Shown: positions 1 through 8,057 of the stretch, piece by piece
Position numbering within the stretch: position 1 is the first letter of the stretch
Layout of the letters: the number at the start of each line of letters is the position of its first letter
Assembly (NCBI RefSeq): GCF_001953875.1
Contig: NZ_MQUR01000004.1
Coordinates: forward strand, 95,112-159,111
Direction of reading: 5' to 3'
DNA: 64,000 nt
DNA from: Streptomyces amritsarensis
GTDB lineage: Bacteria > Actinomycetota > Actinomycetes > Streptomycetales > Streptomycetaceae
Position numbers and translations under genes: made by a program
Notes under the pieces: generated by a model
Databases searched by the model: none
What the model was told of the DNA's origin: nothing
The model's input: the letters and a program-made list of their open reading frames with translations, nothing else

Positions 1-410
1 CCGGAACCGGGCCGGCGGTGCCTGCCGGATGTGCGCACCGGGGCAGTGAAGTCCCCGGCCGCCTTGCCGACGTCAGCCCGGGCGCCTGCGGCGTGACGTG
101 ACGGCCGTGGGCGGGCGTCCGGCACAACGTCCGCCGCCGACTGGGCTCTTGTGCCGGGCGCAGGCTCGGGCGCGGGCGCGGGCCATGGCGCGGGGGCGGG
201 CCGTCGGGCCGAGGCGCGGTGGCCCCGTGCGGGGTCATACTCCTTCCTGCCGGGCCGAGTTGGGGCGATTGCCCGACTCGTCCCTGTGTTGACCCTGCGG
301 GCTTCCTTAAGGGAACTTGAAGAACCCTCCCTGGGGGACTTTTTGGCTGGTCACCGGCCTAGGCTCAGGCGGACTCCCCTCCTCCCCTTCTCTTGCGAGG
401 TGTTACCGGC
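1..410. other. Leading non-coding region
   Basis: No convincing gene lies here. Several short open frames exist, but they are Arg/Gly/Ala low-complexity and lack ribosome sites. A hairpin at 256-280 (nine-base arms, one G-U type mismatch) could end transcription of a gene outside the window. A TTGACC at 289-294 could be a -35 element for the CAP gene, but no well-spaced -10 is visible. Confidence 0.5.
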
Positions 411-1259
411 ATGAGCCGCAGCCGAACTCCCGAAACGCAGACCCGCGTCGAGGCCCGACGGAAGAAGACGATGCGCACGCGCATCGTGCTGTCCGTCACC
501 ACGGCCGCCGCGGTGGTGGCGGTGGGGGTCGCGGTGGCCGACTCCGGCGATGACGCGCGTACCGACCGGCGTACCGACGCGGCCGGAACGTCCGGGACGG
601 CGACTCCCACCCCCGACGCCGCCCCGCCGACCACCGACACCCCCGCCACGGCGAGCGCGAGTGCGTCCCCGACGCCCGACGCCTCCGCCTCCGCCTCGGC
701 GTCCGCCACGCCCACGGGCCCCGCGGCGACGCAGGAGGCCGAGACCAAGTCGGAGTCCTCCCCCGCCGCCAAGCCCCCGCGCAAGCCCGCCACGACCACC
801 ACGGGTGGCGGGGGTGGCAGCACCGGCGGCAGCGGCGGTGGCGGCAGTACGGGCGGGGGCGGCGGCACCGTCGACGGGGACGCCGAGTCCGCCGTGCTCG
901 CCCTGGTCAACAAGGAGCGGGCGGCCGCCGGGTGCGGCGCGCTGACCTCCAACGCCAAGCTGAGCGCCGCCGCGCGGGCGTACAGCGACACCATGGCCCG
1001 CGCCGGCGTCATGTCGCACACCGGGCCGGACGGGTCCACCATGACCAGCCGGGTGGAGGCCGCCGGCTACAAGTGGTCCACCCTGGGCGAGAACATAGCC
1101 CGCGGGCAGGCCGACGCCGACGCCGTCATGAAGGCGTGGATGAACAGCTCCGGCCACCGGGCCAACATCCTCAACTGCGCGTTCAAGGAGATCGGCATAG
1201 GCGTCCACAAGGGCGACGGCGGCCCGTGGTGGACGCAGAACTTCGGCGCACCGAGGTAG
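411..1259 (+). CDS. Secreted CAP/SCP-domain protein
   Basis: Predicted exported protein of 282 residues. A basic N-terminus and a hydrophobic segment near residues 25-45 form a signal sequence. A Thr/Ala/Pro-rich then Gly/Ser-rich linker of about 110 residues follows. The CAP domain (cysteine-rich secretory protein/antigen 5/PR-1 fold) fills about residues 160-282. The CAP pocket residues are visible: His in SHTGPDG, Glu in GENIA and His in SGHRANIL. The family is exported, but its role in Streptomyces is mostly unknown; cell-wall or lipid binding is suggested. I chose ATG 411 because GAGG ends ten bases upstream; an in-frame TTG at 393 sits on top of that ribosome site. ATG 471 is an alternative start that still leaves the signal sequence. 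Confidence 0.88.
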   Translation: MSRSRTPETQTRVEARRKKTMRTRIVLSVTTAAAVVAVGVAVADSGDDARTDRRTDAAGTSGTATPTPDAAPPTTDTPATASASASPTPDASASASASATPTGPAATQEAETKSESSPAAKPPRKPATTTTGGGGGSTGGSGGGGSTGGGGGTVDGDAESAVLALVNKERAAAGCGALTSNAKLSAAARAYSDTMARAGVMSHTGPDGSTMTSRVEAAGYKWSTLGENIARGQADADAVMKAWMNSSGHRANILNCAFKEIGIGVHKGDGGPWWTQNFGAPR

Positions 1260-1326
1260 CCGAACCACGCACAAGGGGCCTACGGGGCGAACGCCCCCGG
1301 TCCCCCTCGAACCACCCCCCACAGCC

Positions 1327-1360
1327 ACGTCCCCCCACCCGTACGCGGGTGGGGGGACGT
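1327..1360 (+). terminator. Perfect 15-bp hairpin terminator
   Basis: Two 15-base arms (ACGTCCCCCCACCCG and its exact reverse complement) flank a TACG loop, 67 bases after the CAP gene stop. There is no U-tract, which is common for Streptomyces terminators. Confidence 0.75.
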
Positions 1361-1450
1361 CGGCGTCCGCCCGCCCGGCCGGCGCACGGGGCCGGGCCGT
1401 TCCGGGGGAGCCGGTGACAGACCGGCCCGAGCGTCGGACACTATGGGGCC

Positions 1451-2008
1451 GTGCCCCGAACTTCGCGCTACCTGCTCATATGGCTGTCGTGCACGGCCGC
1501 CAGCGTGACCGCCGTGCTCGCGACGGTCCAGTTCGTGGTCGGCTCGACCCGGCATACGCCCCCGGTCGCACGGTCAGCCCCGACGGTCGTCGACACCCCT
1601 CCCGCCTGGCAGGCCGGGAGTCCGTCCGCGGACACGCCGTCCCCGACCGCGTCGGCCGGCCCCTCTCCCACGGCGTCGCAGAGCCCCTCCCCCACGGCGG
1701 CCGCCCCCACGCCCGTCAAGGCCACCACGGGCGCCCCCAGGACCCCCGCGCCGAGGAAGGTCGACTGCGAGGAGGGCGGAGCGGGCCTGTACACCGTGCC
1801 CTCCCAGGGCGGGAAGGTGACGGTGCGGTACGGGAGCCGCGGCGTGTGCCTGATCTCCGCGGTCCCCAGCCGGGGCTTCAAGACCAGCACCTCGCAGACC
1901 TCGGACAGCACCCTCACGGTCACGTTCACGAGCGCCGACCACCGGTCGGTCGTCACGGCCACGATCGATCCGAGCGCGAAGGCCAGCGTCCGCGAGTCGT
2001 CCTTCTGA
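1451..2008 (+). CDS. Exported protein of unknown function
   Basis: A 185-residue protein I do not recognise as a named family. One hydrophobic segment near residues 7-30 can act as an uncleaved anchor or signal peptide. A Pro/Ser/Thr/Ala-rich stretch (about 45-100) is typical of a wall-spanning linker. A compact C-terminal domain (about 105-185) contains two cysteines and looks beta-rich. The start is GTG 1451, with no clear Shine-Dalgarno; the nearby CACTAT could be a -10 for a leaderless transcript, which is inference. It lies between the terminator of the CAP gene and the thiol-relay operon, and shares the exported character of both neighbours. Confidence 0.7.
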   Translation: MPRTSRYLLIWLSCTAASVTAVLATVQFVVGSTRHTPPVARSAPTVVDTPPAWQAGSPSADTPSPTASAGPSPTASQSPSPTAAAPTPVKATTGAPRTPAPRKVDCEEGGAGLYTVPSQGGKVTVRYGSRGVCLISAVPSRGFKTSTSQTSDSTLTVTFTSADHRSVVTATIDPSAKASVRESSF

Positions 2009-2278
2009 GGCCTCACCCTTTCGCAGGGATTCGCACCTTGTGTCCGCCCTTGGGGCCTGGTCCCGGCGAAGCGGAAGGTGAGCTCTCCCTTAGGGCAATC
2101 TCAAGATCGCGCCGAGGCGGTTCCGCTGGCCCCGCCGGGTCCTATGCTCGCGTCAGCCGAGCGGCCCTCGGCGCCGGGGCACGACACCCCGGCGCATCTC
2201 CGGGGCGCCGTTTCCACCGAGCCGGGGGGCGCTCCGCCCGTCCCGCCAGTCCGAACCGTGCCTTGGGGTGTCTTCGCC

Positions 2279-3064
2279 ATGAGTTCTCGCATGCTCCGAC
2301 CCGTCCGCGCCGACCGCCGCCGTACGACGTCGCCCCGCTCCGCCGCACCCCTGGGAAGGCGGCTGCCGCTGGTCGCCGCTGCCGTCGTCGCGGCGGGCCT
2401 GACCGCGGCGTGCGGCCCGTCCTCCGAGCCCGCCGGCTCCGCCGCGGCGGCGGCTGCGGCCGGCCAGTCCTCGCAGGCCTTCCCGTCCGCGTCGCAGTCC
2501 GCGACGGCCTCGGCCGAGGCGTCCCCGACCGCGTCGGCCTCGCCGTCCGCATCCGCCTCGGCTCCGACCTCCTCCTCGCCGACCCCCTCGCGGGCCCAGT
2601 CCGGTGCCGCCTCGACCGGCGGCGGCTCCGCCAAGCCGGCCCGTACGTCCGCCGCGCCGGCGCCGGCCAAGGTGCCCGGCCCGGGCTACGACAGCTCCGC
2701 CGACGCGCAGAAGCAGATCGACGCGGCGCTGCGGGCGGCCAAGTCCGACGGGCGGATGGTGCTGCTCGACTTCGGCGCGAACTGGTGCGGCAACTGCAAG
2801 GCCGCCGACAAGGTGTTCGCGCAGTCGCAGACCGCGGGGATCCTCGGGGCCTCGTACCACATGGTCAAGGTGGACATCGGCGGGAACAGCTCCGCCAACT
2901 CCGCGCTCCTGCGCAAGTACAGCCCCTCGGGCGGCACCTACACGATGCCCGTCCTCGTCGTCGTCTCGCCGTCCGGCACGGTGCGCACCGACACCCACGT
3001 CACGGGCAACCCGCCGCTGACCTCGGAGGGCATCAACGCCTTCCTGCGCAAGTGGGCGTCGTGA
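2279..3064 (+). CDS. Thioredoxin-fold lipoprotein, DsbD-gamma-like
   Basis: A 261-residue protein. An Arg-rich N-terminus and a hydrophobic segment lead to a lipobox-like LTAACG near residue 46, so it is probably lipid-anchored outside the membrane. A long Ala/Ser/Thr/Pro linker follows. The thioredoxin-like domain (about 140-261) carries the active site WCGNC and a cis-Pro in TMPVLV. The surrounding LLDFGANWCGNCK resembles the C-terminal (gamma) domain of DsbD rather than a housekeeping thioredoxin. It probably passes electrons to oxidised extracytoplasmic thiols. ATG 2279 puts the signal sequence at the N-terminus. Its stop overlaps the GTG of the next gene, so the two are likely translationally coupled. 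Confidence 0.85.
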   Translation: MSSRMLRPVRADRRRTTSPRSAAPLGRRLPLVAAAVVAAGLTAACGPSSEPAGSAAAAAAAGQSSQAFPSASQSATASAEASPTASASPSASASAPTSSSPTPSRAQSGAASTGGGSAKPARTSAAPAPAKVPGPGYDSSADAQKQIDAALRAAKSDGRMVLLDFGANWCGNCKAADKVFAQSQTAGILGASYHMVKVDIGGNSSANSALLRKYSPSGGTYTMPVLVVVSPSGTVRTDTHVTGNPPLTSEGINAFLRKWAS

Positions 3065-3675
3065 GAAGACCGGTACGGGCGTCCCTCCTCGTCCCGGCCG
3101 CCACCGGCGTCGTGGTGGCCGCCGTGCTGGCCGCCGCCGGCCTCTGGACGGACGACGGCGCCGGTGCGGGGAGTCGGGCCGGCCGGCCGGACGCGATCGG
3201 CGCCGCGGCCGGGGCGACGGTCATGGACCCCGGCACCCGGCAGGACGCACCCGCTCTGGCCGGTGCCGACCTGGACGGGAAGCAGGTCGCACTCGGTGAC
3301 TTCCGGGGCCAGGTCGTCGTCGTGAACGCCTGGGGCTCCTGGTGCGGCCCGTGCCGTGCGGAGGCGGACGACCTGGAGCGGCTGAGCCGGCAGACCCGGG
3401 GCGACGGGGTCCGGTTCCTCGGGATCAACACCCGGGACCGCGACCGGGCCGCCGCGCGTTCCTTCGTACGGGCCCACGACATGACCTTCCCCAGCCTCCA
3501 CGACCCCGACGGTGAACTCCTGCTCCGGTTCCCGCCTTCCCTGGTCAACCCGCAGGCGATCCCCTCGACCCTGGTGATCGACCGCCGCGGGCGCATCGCC
3601 GCCGCCATCGGGGGCGCCGTCACCGACGAGCAGCTGCGGCCCCTGCTCGCACGCGTCCTGGAGGAGGAGTCGTGA
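3061..3675 (+). CDS. TlpA/ResA-like thioredoxin, membrane-anchored
   Basis: A 204-residue protein with one N-terminal hydrophobic segment (about residues 6-28) and a TlpA-family domain. The redox motif is WCGPC, inside VVVNAWGSWCGPCRAE; the cis-Pro segment is IPSTLVID. TlpA/ResA proteins reduce extracytoplasmic cysteines, for instance in cytochrome c maturation or metallochaperones, and take electrons from CcdA. The GTG start overlaps the upstream stop as GTGA, and the stop overlaps the ccdA start in the same way. This tight packing supports one functional unit with the neighbouring CcdA. Confidence 0.9.
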   Translation: MRRPVRASLLVPAATGVVVAAVLAAAGLWTDDGAGAGSRAGRPDAIGAAAGATVMDPGTRQDAPALAGADLDGKQVALGDFRGQVVVVNAWGSWCGPCRAEADDLERLSRQTRGDGVRFLGINTRDRDRAAARSFVRAHDMTFPSLHDPDGELLLRFPPSLVNPQAIPSTLVIDRRGRIAAAIGGAVTDEQLRPLLARVLEEES

Positions 3676-4457
3676 CGGCCGGCGCGCAGTGGGCGTCGCT
3701 CGCCGTCGCGGACGCCCCTGCCCTCGTCAACGGAACCCTCGCGATCGCGGCGCCCGTGGCGTTCGTCGCGGGACTGGTCTCCTTCCTCTCGCCGTGCGTG
3801 CTGCCCCTCGTACCGGGCTACCTCAGCTACGTGACCAGCCTGTCGGTCGCCGACCTGGCGCAGGCGCGCGGCGGGCGCCGCAGCCGGATGGCGACGGGCG
3901 CGCTGCTGTTCGTCCTGGGGTTCACCGCGGTCCTCGTCTCCGGCGGCGCCCTGTTCGGCTACTTCGGCAGGAGCCTGCTGGCGCACCAGGAGGCGATCAC
4001 CCAGGTGCTCGGCGTCCTCACCGTGCTCATGGGGCTGTCCTTCATGGGATTCCTGCCGGGCTTCACCCAGCGGGAGTTCCGCAGCCACCGGCGTCCCGCG
4101 CTGGGGCTCGCCGGAGCCCCGGCCCTCGGGGCGGTGTTCGCGGTCGGCTGGACGCCGTGCATCGGGCCGACGCTGGCCGCCGTGCAGGCGCTCGCCTGGA
4201 CCGAGGCGAGCGCGGTCCGCGGGGCGCTGCTGATGGCCGCCTACTGCCTGGGGCTGGGGTTGCCGTTCGTCCTTGCCGCGCTGGCCTTCCGCCGGGCGCT
4301 GGGCGCCTTCGGGCTGGTCAAGCGCCACTACCCGTGGGTCCTGCGGACCGGCGGGGGGATGCTCGTCCTCGTCGGCGGGCTGCTGGCCACCGGGGTGTGG
4401 AACGACATCGTGTACAGCATGCAGGTGTGGAGCGCGAACTTCACCACGGCCCTGTGA
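3672..4457 (+). CDS. ccdA: CcdA/DsbD-type transmembrane electron carrier
   Basis: A 261-residue integral membrane protein of the CcdA/DsbD-beta family. It moves reducing equivalents from cytoplasmic thioredoxin across the membrane to extracytoplasmic thioredoxin-like partners. Two conserved Cys-Pro membrane motifs are present: FLSPCVLPLVPGYLSYV near residue 40 and GWTPCIGPT near residue 160. At least six hydrophobic segments are visible. GTG 3672 overlaps the TlpA stop. Placement among two thioredoxin-fold proteins and a DsbD-alpha-like lipoprotein implies it feeds all of them. No cytochrome c assembly genes (resB, resC) are next to it, so a role beyond haem attachment is plausible. Confidence 0.92.
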   Translation: MTAGAQWASLAVADAPALVNGTLAIAAPVAFVAGLVSFLSPCVLPLVPGYLSYVTSLSVADLAQARGGRRSRMATGALLFVLGFTAVLVSGGALFGYFGRSLLAHQEAITQVLGVLTVLMGLSFMGFLPGFTQREFRSHRRPALGLAGAPALGAVFAVGWTPCIGPTLAAVQALAWTEASAVRGALLMAAYCLGLGLPFVLAALAFRRALGAFGLVKRHYPWVLRTGGGMLVLVGGLLATGVWNDIVYSMQVWSANFTTAL

Positions 4458-4537
4458 GACCGGCCCGAACCGAACCGGCCCGAACGCCCACCACCCTCCC
4501 GATCCGACCCGAACCGACACGCAACGCAGAGGCACAG

Positions 4538-5107
4538 ATGAACGTTTCCACGCAGGCGAGGCGCTCCCGCACGGTCCGCGTCGCGGCCGCCCTCCTCACC
4601 TTGGCCGCGCTGTCGGCCTGTGGCGGGCCGCCGGCCGCGGACCCCGCCGGCGCCGCCGCCCCCACGACGCGCTTCTCCGAGAACGGAGTCACCGTCACGC
4701 TGTCCGTCTCCGAGTGGAAGGCCTCGGAGGGCACCCTCACCGCGGTCTTCACCCCGGAGAAGAAGGGCTTCCACCTCTACAGCACCGAACTGCCGGCCAC
4801 CGGCATCGAGGGGGTCGGCCGGCCGACCGCCGTGGCGGTCTCCGGAGCCCTCAAGGCGAAGGGCGCGCTGAAGGCGGCCGCGGACGTACGCTCGATCAGC
4901 GTGCCCGGTGTCGACGCCCAGGTCCCCGTCTACCCGGACGGCCCCGTCACCACGACGCTGCCCGTCCGCGCCGACGGGAACGGGGAGGCGACGGTCCTGG
5001 TCGGCTACGCGAGCTGCAGCACGCGGGACGGCTGCACCATCCCGGTGTCCGACCGCCCCGTGCGCCTGCGCGTGAGCGGTGACGGCCCGACGTTCGAGGC
5101 TCCCTGA
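4538..5107 (+). CDS. DsbD N-terminal (alpha)-like lipoprotein
   Basis: A 189-residue predicted lipoprotein; the lipobox-like region is LSACGG near residue 28. The mature part looks beta-rich and ends in a segment with a cysteine pair, YASCSTRDGCTIPV. That segment matches the pattern around the two reactive cysteines of the DsbD alpha domain, an immunoglobulin-like fold that takes electrons from the membrane part. I infer that it is the extracytoplasmic acceptor of the CcdA encoded 80 bases upstream. ATG 4538 puts the signal at the N-terminus. It ends the four-gene unit; 222 bases separate it from the response regulator. Confidence 0.8.
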   Translation: MNVSTQARRSRTVRVAAALLTLAALSACGGPPAADPAGAAAPTTRFSENGVTVTLSVSEWKASEGTLTAVFTPEKKGFHLYSTELPATGIEGVGRPTAVAVSGALKAKGALKAAADVRSISVPGVDAQVPVYPDGPVTTTLPVRADGNGEATVLVGYASCSTRDGCTIPVSDRPVRLRVSGDGPTFEAP

Positions 5108-5329
5108 CGGCACGGCGCGGCACGGCGCGGCGGGGAGCGGGCCCGGCGGGTGCCCGGTCCGGGCGGCTTCGTATGCTCCCGTGCCCGGTCTGCCGCCGGC
5201 CCGGCCGCGCAGCGTCATCGCCGGCCACCTGCCCTGCGCCGCCGTCGCATACGCGCGCCCGCCGCACCGGGCCCCGCCACCCGCAGTGCTGGTGGTGAGA
5301 CCCGGCGCGCCGACCCCTAAGGTGTCCGC

Positions 5330-6052
5330 ATGCCGAGCGTCCTGGTCGTGGAAGACGACCCCAGCATCCGCCAGTCACTGATAGAGGTCCTGTCGGAACA
5401 CGGGTATGCCGTACGCAGCGCCGCCGACGGGTTCGGCGCCCTGCGCGAGGTCACCCAGACGCCGGTCGACGCCGTCGTCCTCGACCTGGGGCTGCCGGAT
5501 CTGGACGGAGGGGACGCACTGCGCATGATCCGGGGCATATCCTCCGTACCCGTACTGGTGGCGACCGCCCGTGACGACGAGTCGGAGATCATCAAGATCC
5601 TCAACGCGGGCGCGGACGACTACCTGGTCAAGCCCTTCTCGGGCGGGCAGCTGGTCGCGCGCCTGTCCGCCGTCCTGCGGCGCACCAGCCACGTCCCGCC
5701 CACCGGCGCCGCCGCGGGCGCACCCGTCGCCACGGCGGCCGAACCGCTGCGGGCCACCGTCGTGGGCGAGCTGGCGGTCGACCCGGGTGCGCGCACCGCG
5801 TACCTGGCCGGGCGCGAGCTGCGCCTGACCCGCCGCGAATTCGACCTCCTGGCCTTCCTCGCCCACCACTCGGGACAGGTCGTCTCCAAACGCCGTCTGC
5901 TGAGCGAGGTCTGGCGGGAGCCGTACGTGGACGACCAGACCGTCGACGTGCACCTGTCGTCCCTGCGGCGCAAGCTCGGCGAACGCGCCGCGGCCCCGCG
6001 CTACCTGCTGACCGTCCGCGGCGTCGGCATCAAGCTGGTGGCGCCGCGGTGA
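5330..6052 (+). CDS. OmpR-family response regulator
   Basis: A 240-residue two-component regulator. The receiver domain (about 1-115) has the acidic pair in VEDDPS, phospho-acceptor Asp52 in VVLDLGLPD and Lys101 in YLVKPF. A loop of about 35 residues leads to a winged-helix DNA-binding domain (about 145-240) with LRLTRREFDLLAFL, VDVHLSSLRRKLG and a final VRGVGIKL. An AAGGTG ribosome site precedes ATG 5330. The stop overlaps the GTG of the histidine kinase, so this pair is co-translated. Its targets are unknown; the adjacent thiol-relay operon is one candidate. Confidence 0.95.
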   Translation: MPSVLVVEDDPSIRQSLIEVLSEHGYAVRSAADGFGALREVTQTPVDAVVLDLGLPDLDGGDALRMIRGISSVPVLVATARDDESEIIKILNAGADDYLVKPFSGGQLVARLSAVLRRTSHVPPTGAAAGAPVATAAEPLRATVVGELAVDPGARTAYLAGRELRLTRREFDLLAFLAHHSGQVVSKRRLLSEVWREPYVDDQTVDVHLSSLRRKLGERAAAPRYLLTVRGVGIKLVAPR

Positions 6053-7461
6053 GGCGCTCACTGGCCGGTGTGGCCCTCGCCGTGACCTCCATGGTCGCCC
6101 TCTCCTTCCTCATACCGCTGGCCGCGCTGGTGATGTCGCTGGTCAAGGAGCAGGGCGTGAACGCCGCCGAGCAGCGCGCCGCCGCCTTGGCGCCCGTCCT
6201 GACGCTGACGACGGACCCGAACGCGCTGCGCGAGTCGGCGGCGAGCCTGGACGCCTCCGACCACCTGGTCGTGCATCTGCCGGGTTCCGGGCCGCTCGGC
6301 ACCTCCAAGGCCCCGGAGGCTCTGCTCGAACGGGCCCAGCAGGGACGCGAGTCCATCTCCCAGGAGATCCCGGGCGGCTGGATCTGCCTCCAGCCGGTGG
6401 TGCTCCCCGGCGACCAGGTCGCCGTCATCGAGAACTTCGTCCCCGAGGCGGACCTCACCCGCGGCGTCAAGGAGTCGTGGGCGGTGATGCTGTTCCTCGC
6501 GGTGGGCCTGGTCGGCGGATCCGTGCTGGTGGCCGACCGTCTCGGCGCGAAGGTGGTCCGGTCCTCGAAGCGGCTCGCGCAGGCCTCCCACGCGCTCGGC
6601 CGGGGCGACCTGGAGACCCGTGTGGACCCGATGGGCCCCAGGGAGCTGCGCGACGCGGGCGTCGCCTTCAACGCGATGGCCCACCGGATGACCGAGCTGC
6701 TGGCCGTCGAGCGCGAGCTCGTCGCCGACCTGTCCCACCGGCTGCGGACCCCGCTCACCGCCCTGCACCTCGCGTCGGAGCGGATGGCGGGCACACCGGA
6801 GTCGGCCAGGGTGGAGGCCGCGGTCGGCGAGCTGGAGACAGAGCTCCAGGCCATCATCGCCGCGGCGCGCACCCCGCTGGCCCTCGGCCCCATGGGCCAG
6901 GGACTGCTGGGTACGGAACCGGCGGCGGGCCACGCCACCGCAGGTGCGGGGGCCTCCGGTCCGCGCTGCGAGGCGGCCGACGTCGTACGCCGCCGCACCG
7001 CGTTCTGGACGGTCCTGGCGGAACAGCAGAACCGCTCGTGCACCCTCGACCTGACCCGGGAACCGACGGCCGTGAGCCTCTCCGACGACGACATCGCCGC
7101 CGTGGTGGACGCGCTGATCGGCAACATCTTCCGGCACACCGCGCCGGGGACGCCGTTCGGCGTCCAGGTCGTGCGCACCGCCCAGGCCGTGGAACTGGTC
7201 GTGGAGGACGGCGGCCCCGGCATCCCCGAACCGGACCGGGCCCTGTCGCGCGGCAGCAGCACCGGGTCCACCGGGCTGGGTCTCGACATCGCGCAACGCG
7301 CGGCGACCGCGACGGGCGGCGCCCTGCGCATAGCCCGCGGCCCGCTGGGCGGCGCGCACATCACCGTGACGTTCGCGCTGGCCCCGTCGGCCCCCACCGG
7401 CCGCAGGCTGCGCCGCCCCCGTACGTCCCGCCGCCGCCCGGGCTGGGCCCGCGGCCGGTAG
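6049..7461 (+). CDS. Two-component sensor histidine kinase
   Basis: A 470-residue membrane kinase paired with the upstream regulator. Two transmembrane segments (about 5-30 and 143-165) bracket an extracytoplasmic sensor of roughly 110 residues. A HAMP region follows. The dimerisation helix carries the phosphorylated His in DLSHRLRTPLTAL. The ATPase domain shows an N-box (NIFRHTAPG), a G1 box (EDGGPGIP) and a G2 box (GSTGLGLDIA). The Arg/Pro-rich tail is not conserved in the family. GTG 6049 overlaps the regulator stop as GTGA. The signal sensed cannot be read from sequence. Confidence 0.95.
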   Translation: MRRSLAGVALAVTSMVALSFLIPLAALVMSLVKEQGVNAAEQRAAALAPVLTLTTDPNALRESAASLDASDHLVVHLPGSGPLGTSKAPEALLERAQQGRESISQEIPGGWICLQPVVLPGDQVAVIENFVPEADLTRGVKESWAVMLFLAVGLVGGSVLVADRLGAKVVRSSKRLAQASHALGRGDLETRVDPMGPRELRDAGVAFNAMAHRMTELLAVERELVADLSHRLRTPLTALHLASERMAGTPESARVEAAVGELETELQAIIAAARTPLALGPMGQGLLGTEPAAGHATAGAGASGPRCEAADVVRRRTAFWTVLAEQQNRSCTLDLTREPTAVSLSDDDIAAVVDALIGNIFRHTAPGTPFGVQVVRTAQAVELVVEDGGPGIPEPDRALSRGSSTGSTGLGLDIAQRAATATGGALRIARGPLGGAHITVTFALAPSAPTGRRLRRPRTSRRRPGWARGR

Positions 7462-7499
7462 CCCCCGGCGGCCTGGCGGGCGGACCCGGCCGGCGGCGG

Positions 7500-7970
7500 C
7501 TACTCGGCCTGTGCCGCCTTGGCGGCGGCCTTGAGTTTGCGCCAGACCGTGCCGAGGGCCTCCAGGTCCTCCGCGTCGAGGAGGTCCGTGAAGACCGGTG
7601 CCAGGGCTTCGCGCCGGGTGGTGTCGGCGGCCTCGAAGACGGCACGTCCGGCCGGTGTGAGCGAGACCTCCACGGAGCGGGCGTCACGCGCCGAGGGCGT
7701 ACGGGTCACCAGGCCGCGGCCCTGCAGGGCGTCCACGACCCGGGAGACCTGGCTGCGGCTGAGCAGGGTGCTGTTCCCGAGGACGGATGCGGGCACCGGG
7801 TCAGGGCTGGACGCCAGCCACAGCATGACCTCGAACCAGGACACCGGCAGGTCGTGGGCCTTGATGAGGGCCTTGTCGACGCGGTCCGTCATCGTCGTGC
7901 CGGCCCAGACCAGCCCGTAGAAGGCGTAGTCGGCCGTCGGCATCTCGGCTTCTGTGAGCTTCTTCGGCAT
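7500..7970 (-). CDS. MarR-family transcriptional regulator
   Basis: A 156-residue winged-helix repressor of the MarR family. The central region contains LPVSWFEVMLWLAS, the recognition-helix part LLSRSQVSRVVDALQGRGLV and the wing TPSARDARSVEVSLTPAG, in the usual order. An upstream in-frame GTG is possible, but it would place part of the operator inside the coding region, so I chose ATG 7970. It is divergent from a short-chain dehydrogenase across an 87-base gap with two identical operator-like sites. Autorepression and control of the dehydrogenase are therefore likely. MarR proteins usually respond to small phenolic or other organic ligands. Confidence 0.93.
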   Translation of the reverse strand: MPKKLTEAEMPTADYAFYGLVWAGTTMTDRVDKALIKAHDLPVSWFEVMLWLASSPDPVPASVLGNSTLLSRSQVSRVVDALQGRGLVTRTPSARDARSVEVSLTPAGRAVFEAADTTRREALAPVFTDLLDAEDLEALGTVWRKLKAAAKAAQAE

Positions 7971-7991
7971 GTCACACAGTCTAGAGGTTGC

Positions 7992-8034
7992 GTGTGCACG
8001 CACATAACTTTAAAGTGTGTGTGCACGCACATAA
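7992..8034. promoter_or_regulatory. Twin MarR-type operators in divergent promoter
   Basis: The 16-mer GTGTGCACGCACATAA occurs exactly at 7992-8007 and again at 8019-8034. Each copy is an imperfect palindrome around TGTG...CACA. Between the copies lies the perfect palindrome ACTTTAAAGT (8007-8016). The copies are 27 bases apart and sit between divergent marR and dehydrogenase genes, where a MarR dimer would control both promoters. Confidence 0.7.
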
Positions 8035-8057
8035 ATCCGAGCTTCCAGAGGTACGCC

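Noticed and set aside
98..553. Overlapping short open frames at the window start
   Set aside because: They are Arg/Ala/Gly low-complexity, lack ribosome sites and conflict with each other and with the CAP gene.
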